Assembly: GCF_020026915.1 (NCBI RefSeq)
Contig: NZ_JAINUY010000003.1
Coordinates: 248,001-312,000 of the forward strand
DNA from: Flavobacterium potami
GTDB lineage: Bacteria; Bacteroidota; Bacteroidia; Flavobacteriales; Flavobacteriaceae
Length of the DNA: 64,000 bases
Reading direction: 5' to 3'
Shown here: piece by piece, positions 50,422 to 59,056 of the stretch
How positions within the stretch are numbered: the stretch's first letter is position 1
Layout: every line of letters begins with the position of its first letter
Notes under the pieces: generated by a model
What the model was told of the DNA's origin: nothing
Database searches by the model: none
Seen by the model: the letters and a program-made list of their open reading frames with translations, nothing else
Program-made: the position numbers and the translations under genes

Positions 50422-50934
50422 ATGAAAAATACAATTCTTTCAGCCATATTAATGGTATGCGTAATGGTTTCTGGCAATGCGCAAAGCAAAAAAACAGAAG
50501 CAAAATTTTCAACTCAGCAAATTGTTGCAGATTATTTAGCGTTAAAAAATGCACTCGCAAAAGATGACAGCAACGGGGCCGCTAAAGCTGGCAAGGCACT
50601 GTATTCGGCTTTCAAAACCACAAATGTAAAATCGATAAATCCAAAATCCAAAGCTGAATATCTTGATATAGCTGACGATGCCAAAGAGCATGCAGAACAT
50701 ATTGGGGCCAATGGCGGTAATATTGAGCATCAAAGAGAGCATTTCGCTCTATTGAGTAAAGACATAAATGATTTGATCAAAACTTTTGGAGCTGCAAAAA
50801 CACTATATCAGGATTCTTGCCCTATGTATGATGGTGGAAAAGGAGCTATCTGGATCAGTGAAACAAAAGAGATAAAAAACCCTTACTATGGTTCTAAAAT
50901 GCTTACCTGCGGTTCAATGAAAAAACAATTGTAA
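50422..50934 (+). CDS. DUF3347 secreted protein
   Basis: A 170-residue protein with signal peptide (MKNTILSAILMVCVMVSGNA), then a DUF3347 domain with the shared block EYLDIADDAKEHAEHIGANG and CPMYDGGKGAIWISETKEI. It lacks the metal domain of its upstream duplicate. A conserved CPM motif and the final TCGS offer Cys/Met ligands. It ends 1 bp before the haem-binding gene. Confidence 0.85.
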   Translation: MKNTILSAILMVCVMVSGNAQSKKTEAKFSTQQIVADYLALKNALAKDDSNGAAKAGKALYSAFKTTNVKSINPKSKAEYLDIADDAKEHAEHIGANGGNIEHQREHFALLSKDINDLIKTFGAAKTLYQDSCPMYDGGKGAIWISETKEIKNPYYGSKMLTCGSMKKQL

Positions 50935-50935
50935 A

Positions 50936-51406
50936 ATGAAACGGTTCATCAGAAAGATTCTTTTTATTGGGTTAATTATTTTTCTACTGATGCAATTGTA
51001 TCAGCCTGCCCGCAATTCCGATTACGGGCAGGTTTTACCAATTCACATTTCAAAAGTCTATCCCATTCCCAAAAATATACAAACGATTCTTAAGACTTCT
51101 TGTTACGATTGTCACAGCAGCAACACGCAATATCCATGGTACTCCTACATCCAGCCGGCACGTACCTTTATGGAAGGACATATCAAGGAAGGAAAAGAAA
51201 ATTTGAATTTCAGCCAATGGGGAAGTTATTCGAAACGAAAACAGGAAAATAAATTAGACCGAATTGCCAAGCAGATAAAAGCCAATCAAATGCCTTTGGC
51301 TTCCTATACGCTGATCCATAAAGATGCAGTACTGAATACTGTTCAGAAAGAACAGCTACTCAATTGGATTGAAAAAGTAAGTGATAGTCTTTCAAAAATA
51401 AATTAA
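50936..51406 (+). CDS. Haem-binding domain protein (single CxxCH)
   Basis: A 156-residue protein with one N-terminal membrane helix (LFIGLIIFLLMQLYQP) and a periplasmic domain with the haem-attachment motif TSCYDCHSSNTQYPWYSYIQ. This matches the Bacteroidetes haem-binding family (Haem_bd). It probably binds one c-type haem. It sits 4 bp before cusA. Its role in copper resistance may be redox-related, but that is only inference. Confidence 0.85.
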   Translation: MKRFIRKILFIGLIIFLLMQLYQPARNSDYGQVLPIHISKVYPIPKNIQTILKTSCYDCHSSNTQYPWYSYIQPARTFMEGHIKEGKENLNFSQWGSYSKRKQENKLDRIAKQIKANQMPLASYTLIHKDAVLNTVQKEQLLNWIEKVSDSLSKIN

Positions 51407-51410
51407 ATCT

Positions 51411-52721
51411 ATGGTACACAAATTAATAGAATGGTCCCTGCGCAACCGTTTCATCATATTACTATTATCAGCAGGAATATTTGTTTGGGGTATTATCTCT
51501 ATTCAAAAAAATCCTATTGATGCTATTCCAGATCTATCTGAAAATCAGGTAATCGTTTTTACAGAATGGATGGGACGTGCTCCACAGCTCGTTGAAGACC
51601 AGATCACCTATCCCTTGGTTACCAACCTTCAGGGATTGCCTAAAATTAAATATGTAAGGGCTGCTTCCATGTTTGGAATGAGTTTTATCTATGTCATTTT
51701 TGAGGATGATGTTGATATATACTGGGCAAGATCAAGAGTACTGGAAAGGCTCAGTACAATTAGCAGCACCCTGCCCAAAGGAGTTGCACCGCAATTGGGA
51801 CCCGATGGAACCGGAGTTGGCCATATACTCTGGTATACTTTGGACGCTCCCGGCATTGACCTTGGCGAACAAAGGGCACTGCAGGACTGGTATGTCAAAT
51901 TTGCTTTGCAAAATGTCCCCGGAGTAAGTGAAATTGCTTCTTTTGGAGGATTTCAAAAAGAATACCAGGTTACCATTGATCCAAACAAACTGCTATATTA
52001 TAAGCTGTCTGTCCCTGAGGTTATAAGCGCCGTACGAGCCAATAATAACGAAAGCGGCGGAAGAAAATTCGACATGAGTGATATTGGCTATATCATTAAG
52101 ACATCCGGTTATCTGAAATCCATAAAAGAAATTGAGGATATTCCACTGAAAAACCAGAATGGTATCCCTATAAAAGTCAGCGATATAGGAACAGTCCAGA
52201 TGAGCGGAGAAACCCGATTGGGAATCTTTGATCATAATGGTACAGGCGAAGCTGTTGGAGGCATCGTCGTGATGCGTTACGGTGAAAACGCCGATGCCGT
52301 TATTGATAATGTGAAAGAAAAGATGAAAGAAGTCGCAAAAGGGCTTCCTAAAGGGGTAAAATTCAATATTGTATATGACCGAGGGCATCTGATCAAAGAG
52401 TCTATTGATTCGGTTAAGCGCACCTTAATTGAAGAGATGATTGTGGTTTCGCTTATCGTTATTATTTTTCTTTTCCATTGGCGCAGCGCATTAAGTATCA
52501 TAATCCAGATCCCAATTACAATTGCCGCGAGTTTCATACTTCTAAATGCCTTTGGAATATCCTCCAATATCATGTCCCTTACCGGTATCGCACTTGCCAT
52601 TGGGGTAATAGTTGACAACGGTATTATTATGAGTGAAAATGCCTACCAGCATCTCTCACAACGGTATGCACAATGGGAATCCGAACAAAAAACTGAAACA
52701 AACTCTGATGAAAAGAATTAA
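51411..52721 (+). CDS. cusA: CusA/CzcA-family RND pump, N-terminal half
   Basis: A 436-residue N-terminal half of a copper/silver RND pump. It contains TM1 (WSLRNRFIILLLSAGIFVWG), PDLSENQVIVFTEWMGR, the first periplasmic domain, TM2-TM4 and the TM4 acidic motif ALAIGVIVDNGIIMSENAY, then ends soon afterwards (TETNSDEKN). The intact protein is about 1,050 residues. The break is in the cytoplasmic loop between TM4 and TM5. The second half is encoded in the +1 frame, overlapping by 14 bp (ATGAAAAGAATTAA). It could be a true split, a coupled pair, or one gene with a frameshift. Confidence 0.88.
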   Translation: MVHKLIEWSLRNRFIILLLSAGIFVWGIISIQKNPIDAIPDLSENQVIVFTEWMGRAPQLVEDQITYPLVTNLQGLPKIKYVRAASMFGMSFIYVIFEDDVDIYWARSRVLERLSTISSTLPKGVAPQLGPDGTGVGHILWYTLDAPGIDLGEQRALQDWYVKFALQNVPGVSEIASFGGFQKEYQVTIDPNKLLYYKLSVPEVISAVRANNNESGGRKFDMSDIGYIIKTSGYLKSIKEIEDIPLKNQNGIPIKVSDIGTVQMSGETRLGIFDHNGTGEAVGGIVVMRYGENADAVIDNVKEKMKEVAKGLPKGVKFNIVYDRGHLIKESIDSVKRTLIEEMIVVSLIVIIFLFHWRSALSIIIQIPITIAASFILLNAFGISSNIMSLTGIALAIGVIVDNGIIMSENAYQHLSQRYAQWESEQKTETNSDEKN

Positions 52722-54642
52722 AAATATATTTCGCAAAAAAACACAGTGGATATCCGAAGAGGAAAGGCTTAAAGTAATTGAGAAAAGCAGCAAGCAGGTT
52801 TCTCGCGGGGTATTCTTTGCCACCATAATTATAATTACTTCTTTCCTGCCTGTATTTATGCTTACCGGACAGGAAGGAAAGCTATTCCATCCCTTGGCTT
52901 ATACAAAAACTTTCATACTGATTGTGGATGCCTTGTTGGTACTTACATTAGCTCCGGTACTGATCTCTTTTTTTATGAAAGGGAAATTCCGTCCAACTGA
53001 TGCACATCCCGTAAATCGTTTTTTGGAAAAAGGTTATGAGCCTATCATACGCTGGGTCCTAAAATGGAGAAAAACAACCCTTACGGTTAATATTTTGGCG
53101 TTATTGATTTCCATTCCATTATTGATGCGGCTGGGAACAGAGTTCATGCCCCCACTGGATGAGCAGAGCATTTTATTTATGCCTGTTACCCTGCCTGATG
53201 TATCCAATGGAGAAATCAAACGCATCTTGCAGGTACAGGATAAAATAATAAAATCAGTTCCCGAAGTAGAAAGTGTTTTAGGCAAAGCCGGACGGGCTAA
53301 TACAGCTACCGATAATTCCCCAATGAGCATGATTGAGACCATTATCATGCTAAAACCAAAATCAGAATGGCGTAAAGGAATAGACAAAAAAGACATTATT
53401 AAGGAACTCGATACCAAACTGCAGATCCCGGGTGTGGTAAACGGTTGGACACAGCCTATCATCAACCGTATCAATATGCTCGCTACAGGAATTCGTACCG
53501 ACGTGGGTATTAAAGTCTACGGTCAAAATCTCGATACCATTGCGCGAGTATCAGAAAGAGTAAAAATGGCTTTAGAGGGAACCCCTGGAGTGTCTGACTT
53601 ATTTGTGGATCCTATTACTGGTGGCAAATACCTGGATGTTGATGTCAATCGTTCCGAACTGGCCCGTTATGGACTCACTGTAGATGACGTAAACCAAACC
53701 GTGGAATTTGCCTTAGGAGGAGCGTCCATCGGCAATACCGTTGAAGGACGAAGACGATTTTCAATAAGCGTTCGTATGGCACAGGACTATAGAAATAGCG
53801 TAGAACGCATTAAACGCATTCCCCTGCAGTCTCCAACCTTTGGAGAGGTGCCCCTATCTTCTGTTGCCGATATTAAATTCGTAGATGGCCCTCCAATGAT
53901 TAGTTCAGAAAATGCACTCCTTCGCGGGGCAGTCATGTTCAACATACGTGATCGTGATATGGGGGGAACCGTACAGGAAGCTATGAAAAAATTAGAAAGT
54001 GCCAAAAATATACTTCCCGAAGGGTACTTTATAGAATGGAGCGGACAATATGAGAACCTGATCAGCGGAGAAAAGACCCTTAAAATCATTGCACCGATAG
54101 TATTGCTTATTATTTTCTTCTCCCTCTATTTTGCCTTTAATTCCCTTAGAGAAGCCTTCTTAAGTCTTATAACAGTGCCTTTTGCTTTGATTGGAGGTGC
54201 CTATATAATTTTTTTCTGGGATGTCAATCTATCAGTGGCAGTAGCTGTAGGTTTTATAGCCTTGTTTGGTATTGCCGTGGAAACCGGAATTGTGATGGTT
54301 ATCTATCTCAATGATGCAATGGAGCAGCTTATCAAGGCCAAAGGTAATTCAAGAGAAACCATTACTAAAGACGATCTCAGAGAATATGTGGTACACGGCG
54401 CCGCAAAGAGATTACGCCCAAAACTAATGACCGTCTGTGTCTCATTATTTGGATTAGTGCCTGTCCTTTGGTCCAATGGTGTCGGAATGGATGTAATGAA
54501 ACCAATCGTATTGCCTATGATTGGCGGCGTATTTACCTCTGCCGTACATATCTTATTAGTAACCCCGCTTATTTTCCTAATGTCTAAAGAATATGAATTA
54601 CGAAAATATGGCAAACTTGAAGTACATGATGTCAAACATTAA
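52708..54642 (+). CDS. cusA: CusA/CzcA-family RND pump, C-terminal half
   Basis: About 644 residues from ATG 52708, which overlaps the stop of the N-terminal half. An earlier in-frame ATG at 52633 adds residues unlike any pump (out-of-frame reading of the first half). The chain has TM5-TM6 (SRGVFFATIIIITSFLPVFM, GQEGKLFHPLAYTKTF), TM7 (LTVNILALLISIPLLMRLG), the second periplasmic domain with MSMIETIIMLKPK and GRRRFSISVRM, and the last five helices (FIALFGIAVETGIVMVIYLN). Together with the first half every RND part is present. If it is expressed by reinitiation, the pump may still assemble from two chains. Confidence 0.88.
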   Translation: MKRIKNIFRKKTQWISEEERLKVIEKSSKQVSRGVFFATIIIITSFLPVFMLTGQEGKLFHPLAYTKTFILIVDALLVLTLAPVLISFFMKGKFRPTDAHPVNRFLEKGYEPIIRWVLKWRKTTLTVNILALLISIPLLMRLGTEFMPPLDEQSILFMPVTLPDVSNGEIKRILQVQDKIIKSVPEVESVLGKAGRANTATDNSPMSMIETIIMLKPKSEWRKGIDKKDIIKELDTKLQIPGVVNGWTQPIINRINMLATGIRTDVGIKVYGQNLDTIARVSERVKMALEGTPGVSDLFVDPITGGKYLDVDVNRSELARYGLTVDDVNQTVEFALGGASIGNTVEGRRRFSISVRMAQDYRNSVERIKRIPLQSPTFGEVPLSSVADIKFVDGPPMISSENALLRGAVMFNIRDRDMGGTVQEAMKKLESAKNILPEGYFIEWSGQYENLISGEKTLKIIAPIVLLIIFFSLYFAFNSLREAFLSLITVPFALIGGAYIIFFWDVNLSVAVAVGFIALFGIAVETGIVMVIYLNDAMEQLIKAKGNSRETITKDDLREYVVHGAAKRLRPKLMTVCVSLFGLVPVLWSNGVGMDVMKPIVLPMIGGVFTSAVHILLVTPLIFLMSKEYELRKYGKLEVHDVKH

Positions 54643-55876
54643 AATACTGGCAGTACTATTGCTTTTACTGCCATTACAGCTATTGAGCCAGACCCAACAG
54701 GTCTTGTCTCTTGATACAATCCTTCACAGGATTGATAAAAAAAACGTGCTCCTGCAAAGCTATAGCCTAAAGGCTGAAGGGTACAAATATAGTGCTGATG
54801 CCGCAACGGCATGGATGGCACCAATGGTGGGTGTTGGGACATTTATGACACCCTATCCTTTTCAGGAAGTTATGGATGACCGCGACAAAGGATCTTTAAT
54901 GTTCAGAGTTGAACAAGATATCCCCAATATAGGAAAGCTAAACAAGAAGAAAAAATTTATCCAGTCCCAAGGAAATATTGAGAACGCTACGCGGACCGTT
55001 ACCCTTAACGACTATAAAGCGCAGGCCAAACAGCTCTACTACAGCTGGATGGTAGCCGAAGAGCGAATGAAAGTTTTGGATCAGAACGAAAAGATAATGT
55101 TGACCATGAAAAAGATTGAGGAAGTACGCTATCCTTACAATCAGTCGCAATTGGGTAATGTATACAAGATTGACGCAAGGATTGAAGAGAACAAAAATAT
55201 GATCCGCATGCAGGAAGGTGAAATCGCAAAAGCAAGAGCATGGCTCAACAGCTTGATGAACCAGCCTGGCAATGCTGATTTTTCAATCGACACAAGTATT
55301 ACTCCTGTCTTCAACCCTGCTTTGCACGACACCACAAGTCTTGCTGCTGTGCGGGGAGATATTAAAAAGATGGATGCGGGAATTGAATCGATGCAGCTCA
55401 GTATTCAGGCGATGAAAGCGGAGAAAAATCCCTCTTTTAAAATCCAGTTTGACCACATGAATTCTTTCGATAAAATGATGCCCAAAGCCTATTCGGTAAT
55501 GGCAATGATGTCTATTCCTATTGCTCCATGGTCATCAAAAATGTATAAATCAGATGTTAAAGCAATGCAATATAATGTACAGGCAATGGAGAAAGAGAAA
55601 TCCGCCATGCTGCAGGAAACCCAGGGTATGTTATATGGTATGCAATATGAAATACTGACCATGCAAAAAAGAATCCAGGGACTCGAAACAAAAATAATCC
55701 CTTCAATGCAAAAATCGCTGGATGTAAACTTTCTGAACTATCAGGAAAACAAACTGCAGATTCCTGTAGTAATTGACTCCTGGGAAGCTTTAAATATGCT
55801 GCAGAATAACTTATTAGATGAAAAATTAAAACTATATCAAATGATTGTCGATTATGAAAAAGAACTCTATCGCTAA
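54626..55876 (+). CDS. cusC: TolC-family outer-membrane factor (CusC-like)
   Basis: A 416-residue outer-membrane efflux protein. ATG 54626 ([18 protein letters not shown], a signal peptide) overlaps the end of cusA. The mature part has two long helical repeats typical of TolC ([39 protein letters not shown]). The adaptor gene overlaps its 3' end by 23 bp. Together with CusA and CusB proteins it makes a tripartite Cu/Ag efflux channel. Confidence 0.9.
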   Translation: MMSNIKILAVLLLLLPLQLLSQTQQVLSLDTILHRIDKKNVLLQSYSLKAEGYKYSADAATAWMAPMVGVGTFMTPYPFQEVMDDRDKGSLMFRVEQDIPNIGKLNKKKKFIQSQGNIENATRTVTLNDYKAQAKQLYYSWMVAEERMKVLDQNEKIMLTMKKIEEVRYPYNQSQLGNVYKIDARIEENKNMIRMQEGEIAKARAWLNSLMNQPGNADFSIDTSITPVFNPALHDTTSLAAVRGDIKKMDAGIESMQLSIQAMKAEKNPSFKIQFDHMNSFDKMMPKAYSVMAMMSIPIAPWSSKMYKSDVKAMQYNVQAMEKEKSAMLQETQGMLYGMQYEILTMQKRIQGLETKIIPSMQKSLDVNFLNYQENKLQIPVVIDSWEALNMLQNNLLDEKLKLYQMIVDYEKELYR

Positions 55877-57194
55877 GTTAGTCGGATTGTTATTCGTTTC
55901 GATATTATTATTGACAGCCTGTAACAAGAAAACCGAGCCTAACAATAAGCCAGCACACCAGCATAGTACAAATCAGGAATATACTTGTCCAATGCATCCC
56001 GAAGTTATTCAGGATAAGCCCGGCAGCTGCCCAATATGCGGGATGGAATTGGTCCCAAGGCATACCGCTGGAACGGAAACAGCCATAGACAGCAGCTTAA
56101 AACACCTGCTAAAACCAGTTAACGAACAAGTCGTTTCAAATATATCTGTCATAAAAGCTGACCAGAGTACTAAAATATTCTCCATGCATGTACAGGGAAT
56201 TATTACCTACGATACCCGCGAGCAGACCAGCATTTCCAGCAGGGTAAGCGGAAGGATTGAGCGTCTGCTGATTAATTATAATTACCAGCCCGTAAAAAAA
56301 GGACAGTTGATCATGGAAATCTATTCCCCTGATCTGGCTGCCGCGCAAAGAGAGTTGTTGTTTATTTATCAATCTGACCCAAACAATCCGATGCTTCAAA
56401 AAGCAAAAGACAGACTGTCTCTCCTGGGTATGCAGCAGGGGCAAATTCAACAGGTATTAAAAACAGGTAAAATCTCCTATCGCATTCCTGTTTACAGTAA
56501 TGCCACCGGGTACATCTTAGACAACACGGCAGCGGCAAATGCTTCTACAGCAGCTCCTGCGGCTTCGCCTCAAAGCGCACCGTCAGATGATGGCATGGGC
56601 GCAATGGGTTCAAGTAGCAGTGCAGCATCAAATAGCAGCGCATCTACCCCTACTTCCTCTGCTATTATGCTAAGAGAAGGACAATATGTTGGTGCAGGAC
56701 AATCTCTTTTTACAATTTATACCAACAAAAACCTTATCGCTGAGTTTGCTTTTGATCCATCGGTATCATCCCAGATTAAAAAAGGACAAAAGTTGGTGTT
56801 TTATGAACCCTCAGATAAGCAAACCGTGTATACTGGTACTATCGGACTCATTCAACCCGTCTTTAAAGAGGGAAGCAACTTTACCATAGCACGGATTTAT
56901 TTGCAGGATAATAAATTTCAGACCGGAAAATTAGTAACTGCAGCCATTCCTATTGTCAGTAAAGGCTGGTGGCTTCCGCAAAGCGCCGTTCTTAATTTAG
57001 GAAATAAATCCATCGTTTTCAAAAAAGAGCAGGACGTGTTTGTTCCCAGAGAAGTTAAAACGAAAAATAATGGTGATGGAATGGTGCTAATAGACCAAGA
57101 CATCAGTAATTGGAATATCGCCAGTAATGCGGCTTATATGATAGACAGTGAGAGTTTTATCAAGACAGCTTCAGAAAATAAATTAAAAAATTAA
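55854..57194 (+). CDS. cusB: CusB-like efflux adaptor with heavy-metal-binding domain, copy 1
   Basis: A 446-residue lipoprotein (lipobox in [11 protein letters not shown], Cys about 24). Residues about 43-68 form a metal-binding domain: [20 protein letters not shown] followed by GMEL. Then barrel-sandwich parts ([40 protein letters not shown]) and a low-complexity Ala/Ser/Met-rich linker (about 225-270). It bridges CusA to CusC and probably takes metal directly through the N-terminal domain. ATG 55854 was chosen because the signal follows; it overlaps cusC. Confidence 0.9.
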   Translation: MKKNSIAKLVGLLFVSILLLTACNKKTEPNNKPAHQHSTNQEYTCPMHPEVIQDKPGSCPICGMELVPRHTAGTETAIDSSLKHLLKPVNEQVVSNISVIKADQSTKIFSMHVQGIITYDTREQTSISSRVSGRIERLLINYNYQPVKKGQLIMEIYSPDLAAAQRELLFIYQSDPNNPMLQKAKDRLSLLGMQQGQIQQVLKTGKISYRIPVYSNATGYILDNTAAANASTAAPAASPQSAPSDDGMGAMGSSSSAASNSSASTPTSSAIMLREGQYVGAGQSLFTIYTNKNLIAEFAFDPSVSSQIKKGQKLVFYEPSDKQTVYTGTIGLIQPVFKEGSNFTIARIYLQDNKFQTGKLVTAAIPIVSKGWWLPQSAVLNLGNKSIVFKKEQDVFVPREVKTKNNGDGMVLIDQDISNWNIASNAAYMIDSESFIKTASENKLKN

Positions 57195-57197
57195 GCC

Positions 57198-58412
57198 ATG
57201 AACAATAAATTAATAATTCGTACTATTTTGCTCATTGCAATGGTTTTTCCACTTCTATTTACAGCATGTGCCCAAAAAGAAGAAAAAAAAACCAGTCAGG
57301 AAAAAGCTCAAACCTATACCTGCCCCATGCATCCGCAAATTGTAAAAGATGGCCCCGGCTCATGCCCGATCTGTGGAATGGATTTAGTGCCTTTCGAAAA
57401 AAACAACGCACAGGACTTTCTAACCTTGGGACCGAGCCAGCAGGCACTAGCTAATCTGACTACAATAACTGCTGGGGAAAATGAATTTTCAAATTCTTCT
57501 CATCTTAACGGACGTTTGGTTACTGACCCTGAGCAAACTATTTACATTTCAAGTCGCGTGGCAGGAAGGATTGAAGAGTTGTATGTAAAAGAAACTGGTG
57601 TTCCCGTTCGAAAAGGCCAGCCTTTGTACAAAATATATTCAGAGCAGCTTTCAGCCCTGCAGCAGGAGTACCTTCTAGCTACGGCACAGGCTGCAAGCTT
57701 TACTGAGGATAAACGATTTGCCCAAATAAAAAATGCTGCAAAACAAAAACTATTATTATATGGACAATCTGAAGCACAGCTTAATGAATTATTAAAAAAA
57801 CAAAAAGCTTCTCCTTATGTTGTTTATTATGCCCCGTATTCAGGAATAGTTGCAGAACTTTCCATAACAGAAGGCCAATATGTAGCAGAAGGAGGCTCTA
57901 TTATGAAACTGGAAGATTATACCCGTTTATGGGTCGAAGCTGATGTCTATCCTGCAGATGCCGGTAAAGTTAAAATAGGCCAAAAAGTAAAAGTTATTGT
58001 CTCGGGTTATGAAGATCAGCCCCAAACAATGACGGTAGATTTTATAAATCCTGCCCTGCAGACAAGCAAACAGCTCATACAGCTGCGAGGTGCTATTGCC
58101 AATCCAAACAAGCAATGGCAGGCAGGTCAACAGGCAATTGTTTTACTGCCTTCATCAGAACAAAAAATGAAATTAACCATACCTGTAGATGCCGTAATAA
58201 GAGACGGCAGCGGTACACATGTGTGGATTGAAATTGAAAAAGGCAAGTATCAGCCTAAAATGGTGGCTATTGGTTCTGAAACCTTCGATGAAGTGGAAAT
58301 TACTAGCGGTTTAAAAAAAGGAGATATCGTCGTTGCATCCGGTGCCTATCTTTTGTACAGTGAATTTATATTAAAGAAAGGCAAAAACCCTATGTCAGGA
58401 ATGAAAATGTAA
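57198..58412 (+). CDS. CusB-like efflux adaptor with heavy-metal-binding domain, copy 2
   Basis: A 404-residue lipoprotein: signal with lipobox LLFTAC (Cys about 24), metal domain YTCPMHPQIVKDGPGSCPIC then GMDLVPFE (about 39-66), barrel-sandwich domain with PEQTIYISSRVAGRIEELYV, and a membrane-proximal part (IEIEKGKYQPKMVAIGSE). It starts 3 bp after copy 1. The two are paralogs; RND pumps can use two different adaptors, so a mixed trimer is possible. Confidence 0.9.
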   Translation: MNNKLIIRTILLIAMVFPLLFTACAQKEEKKTSQEKAQTYTCPMHPQIVKDGPGSCPICGMDLVPFEKNNAQDFLTLGPSQQALANLTTITAGENEFSNSSHLNGRLVTDPEQTIYISSRVAGRIEELYVKETGVPVRKGQPLYKIYSEQLSALQQEYLLATAQAASFTEDKRFAQIKNAAKQKLLLYGQSEAQLNELLKKQKASPYVVYYAPYSGIVAELSITEGQYVAEGGSIMKLEDYTRLWVEADVYPADAGKVKIGQKVKVIVSGYEDQPQTMTVDFINPALQTSKQLIQLRGAIANPNKQWQAGQQAIVLLPSSEQKMKLTIPVDAVIRDGSGTHVWIEIEKGKYQPKMVAIGSETFDEVEITSGLKKGDIVVASGAYLLYSEFILKKGKNPMSGMKM

Positions 58413-58430
58413 TAATCAATCACACAGACA

Positions 58431-58970
58431 ATGAAAAAATTAATCAAAATCGGAATTCCAATAGCCTCACTCTTCCTGCTTATTGCGTGCGGTAACGGTG
58501 AAAACAATAAGAAAGAGGTTCAGCAGAATAATAAAGCCTCTGTCCCAATTTTAAAGGATCCCGCAATCAGGATAAATGATGATATTTTAAACGCGATATA
58601 CAGCCACTATGCCCATTTAACAGTAGCCCTTGCCCAAGATAATGTCGCTGAAGCAAAACTGGCGGCGAATGCAATTGAAGCGGGAGCACGGGAAATCAGC
58701 AGCAACAGCAATCTTGCAGCAAGTGCTACGGCAATCGTTTCAGCTCCCGATATCGATAAGCAGCGAGCTGCTTATTCTAATCTAAGTAATGAAATGGTCA
58801 GCCTGGTAAAAAAAGCAGGAATGGCTGAGGCTGAGCTCTACTTAGAATATTGTCCAATGGCTTTCGACAATAAAGGGGCCGTATGGATTAGTTCTACCAA
58901 AGAAGTGCGCAATCCGTACTTTGGAGAAAAAATGCTCAAGTGCGGCGAGGTGAAAGAAATAATTAAATAA
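58431..58970 (+). CDS. DUF3347 lipoprotein
   Basis: A 179-residue lipoprotein (IPIASLFLLIAC, Cys about 20), then a DUF3347-like domain with Asp/Ala-rich helices (AVALAQDNVAEAKLAANAIEA in shortened form AQDNVAEAKLAAN) and the conserved end CPMAFDNKGAVWISSTKEV, RNPYFGEKML and KCGE. Fourth DUF3347 protein of the locus, placed after the adaptors and 86 bp before copA. Probably periplasmic copper binding. Confidence 0.82.
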   Translation: MKKLIKIGIPIASLFLLIACGNGENNKKEVQQNNKASVPILKDPAIRINDDILNAIYSHYAHLTVALAQDNVAEAKLAANAIEAGAREISSNSNLAASATAIVSAPDIDKQRAAYSNLSNEMVSLVKKAGMAEAELYLEYCPMAFDNKGAVWISSTKEVRNPYFGEKMLKCGEVKEIIK

Positions 58971-59056
58971 TTAGAATATGCAGATTGGCTTAAAAAAAAT
59001 CACTAACTTTCTATATATTAAAGAAATAACGCATCGGAACTGTAAAAAATAACCTT

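Noticed and set aside
52633..52707. Upstream start (MKMPTSISHNG) for the second half of CusA
   Set aside because: These residues are the out-of-frame reading of the first half's end and match nothing in RND pumps; ATG 52708 fits the overlap better.
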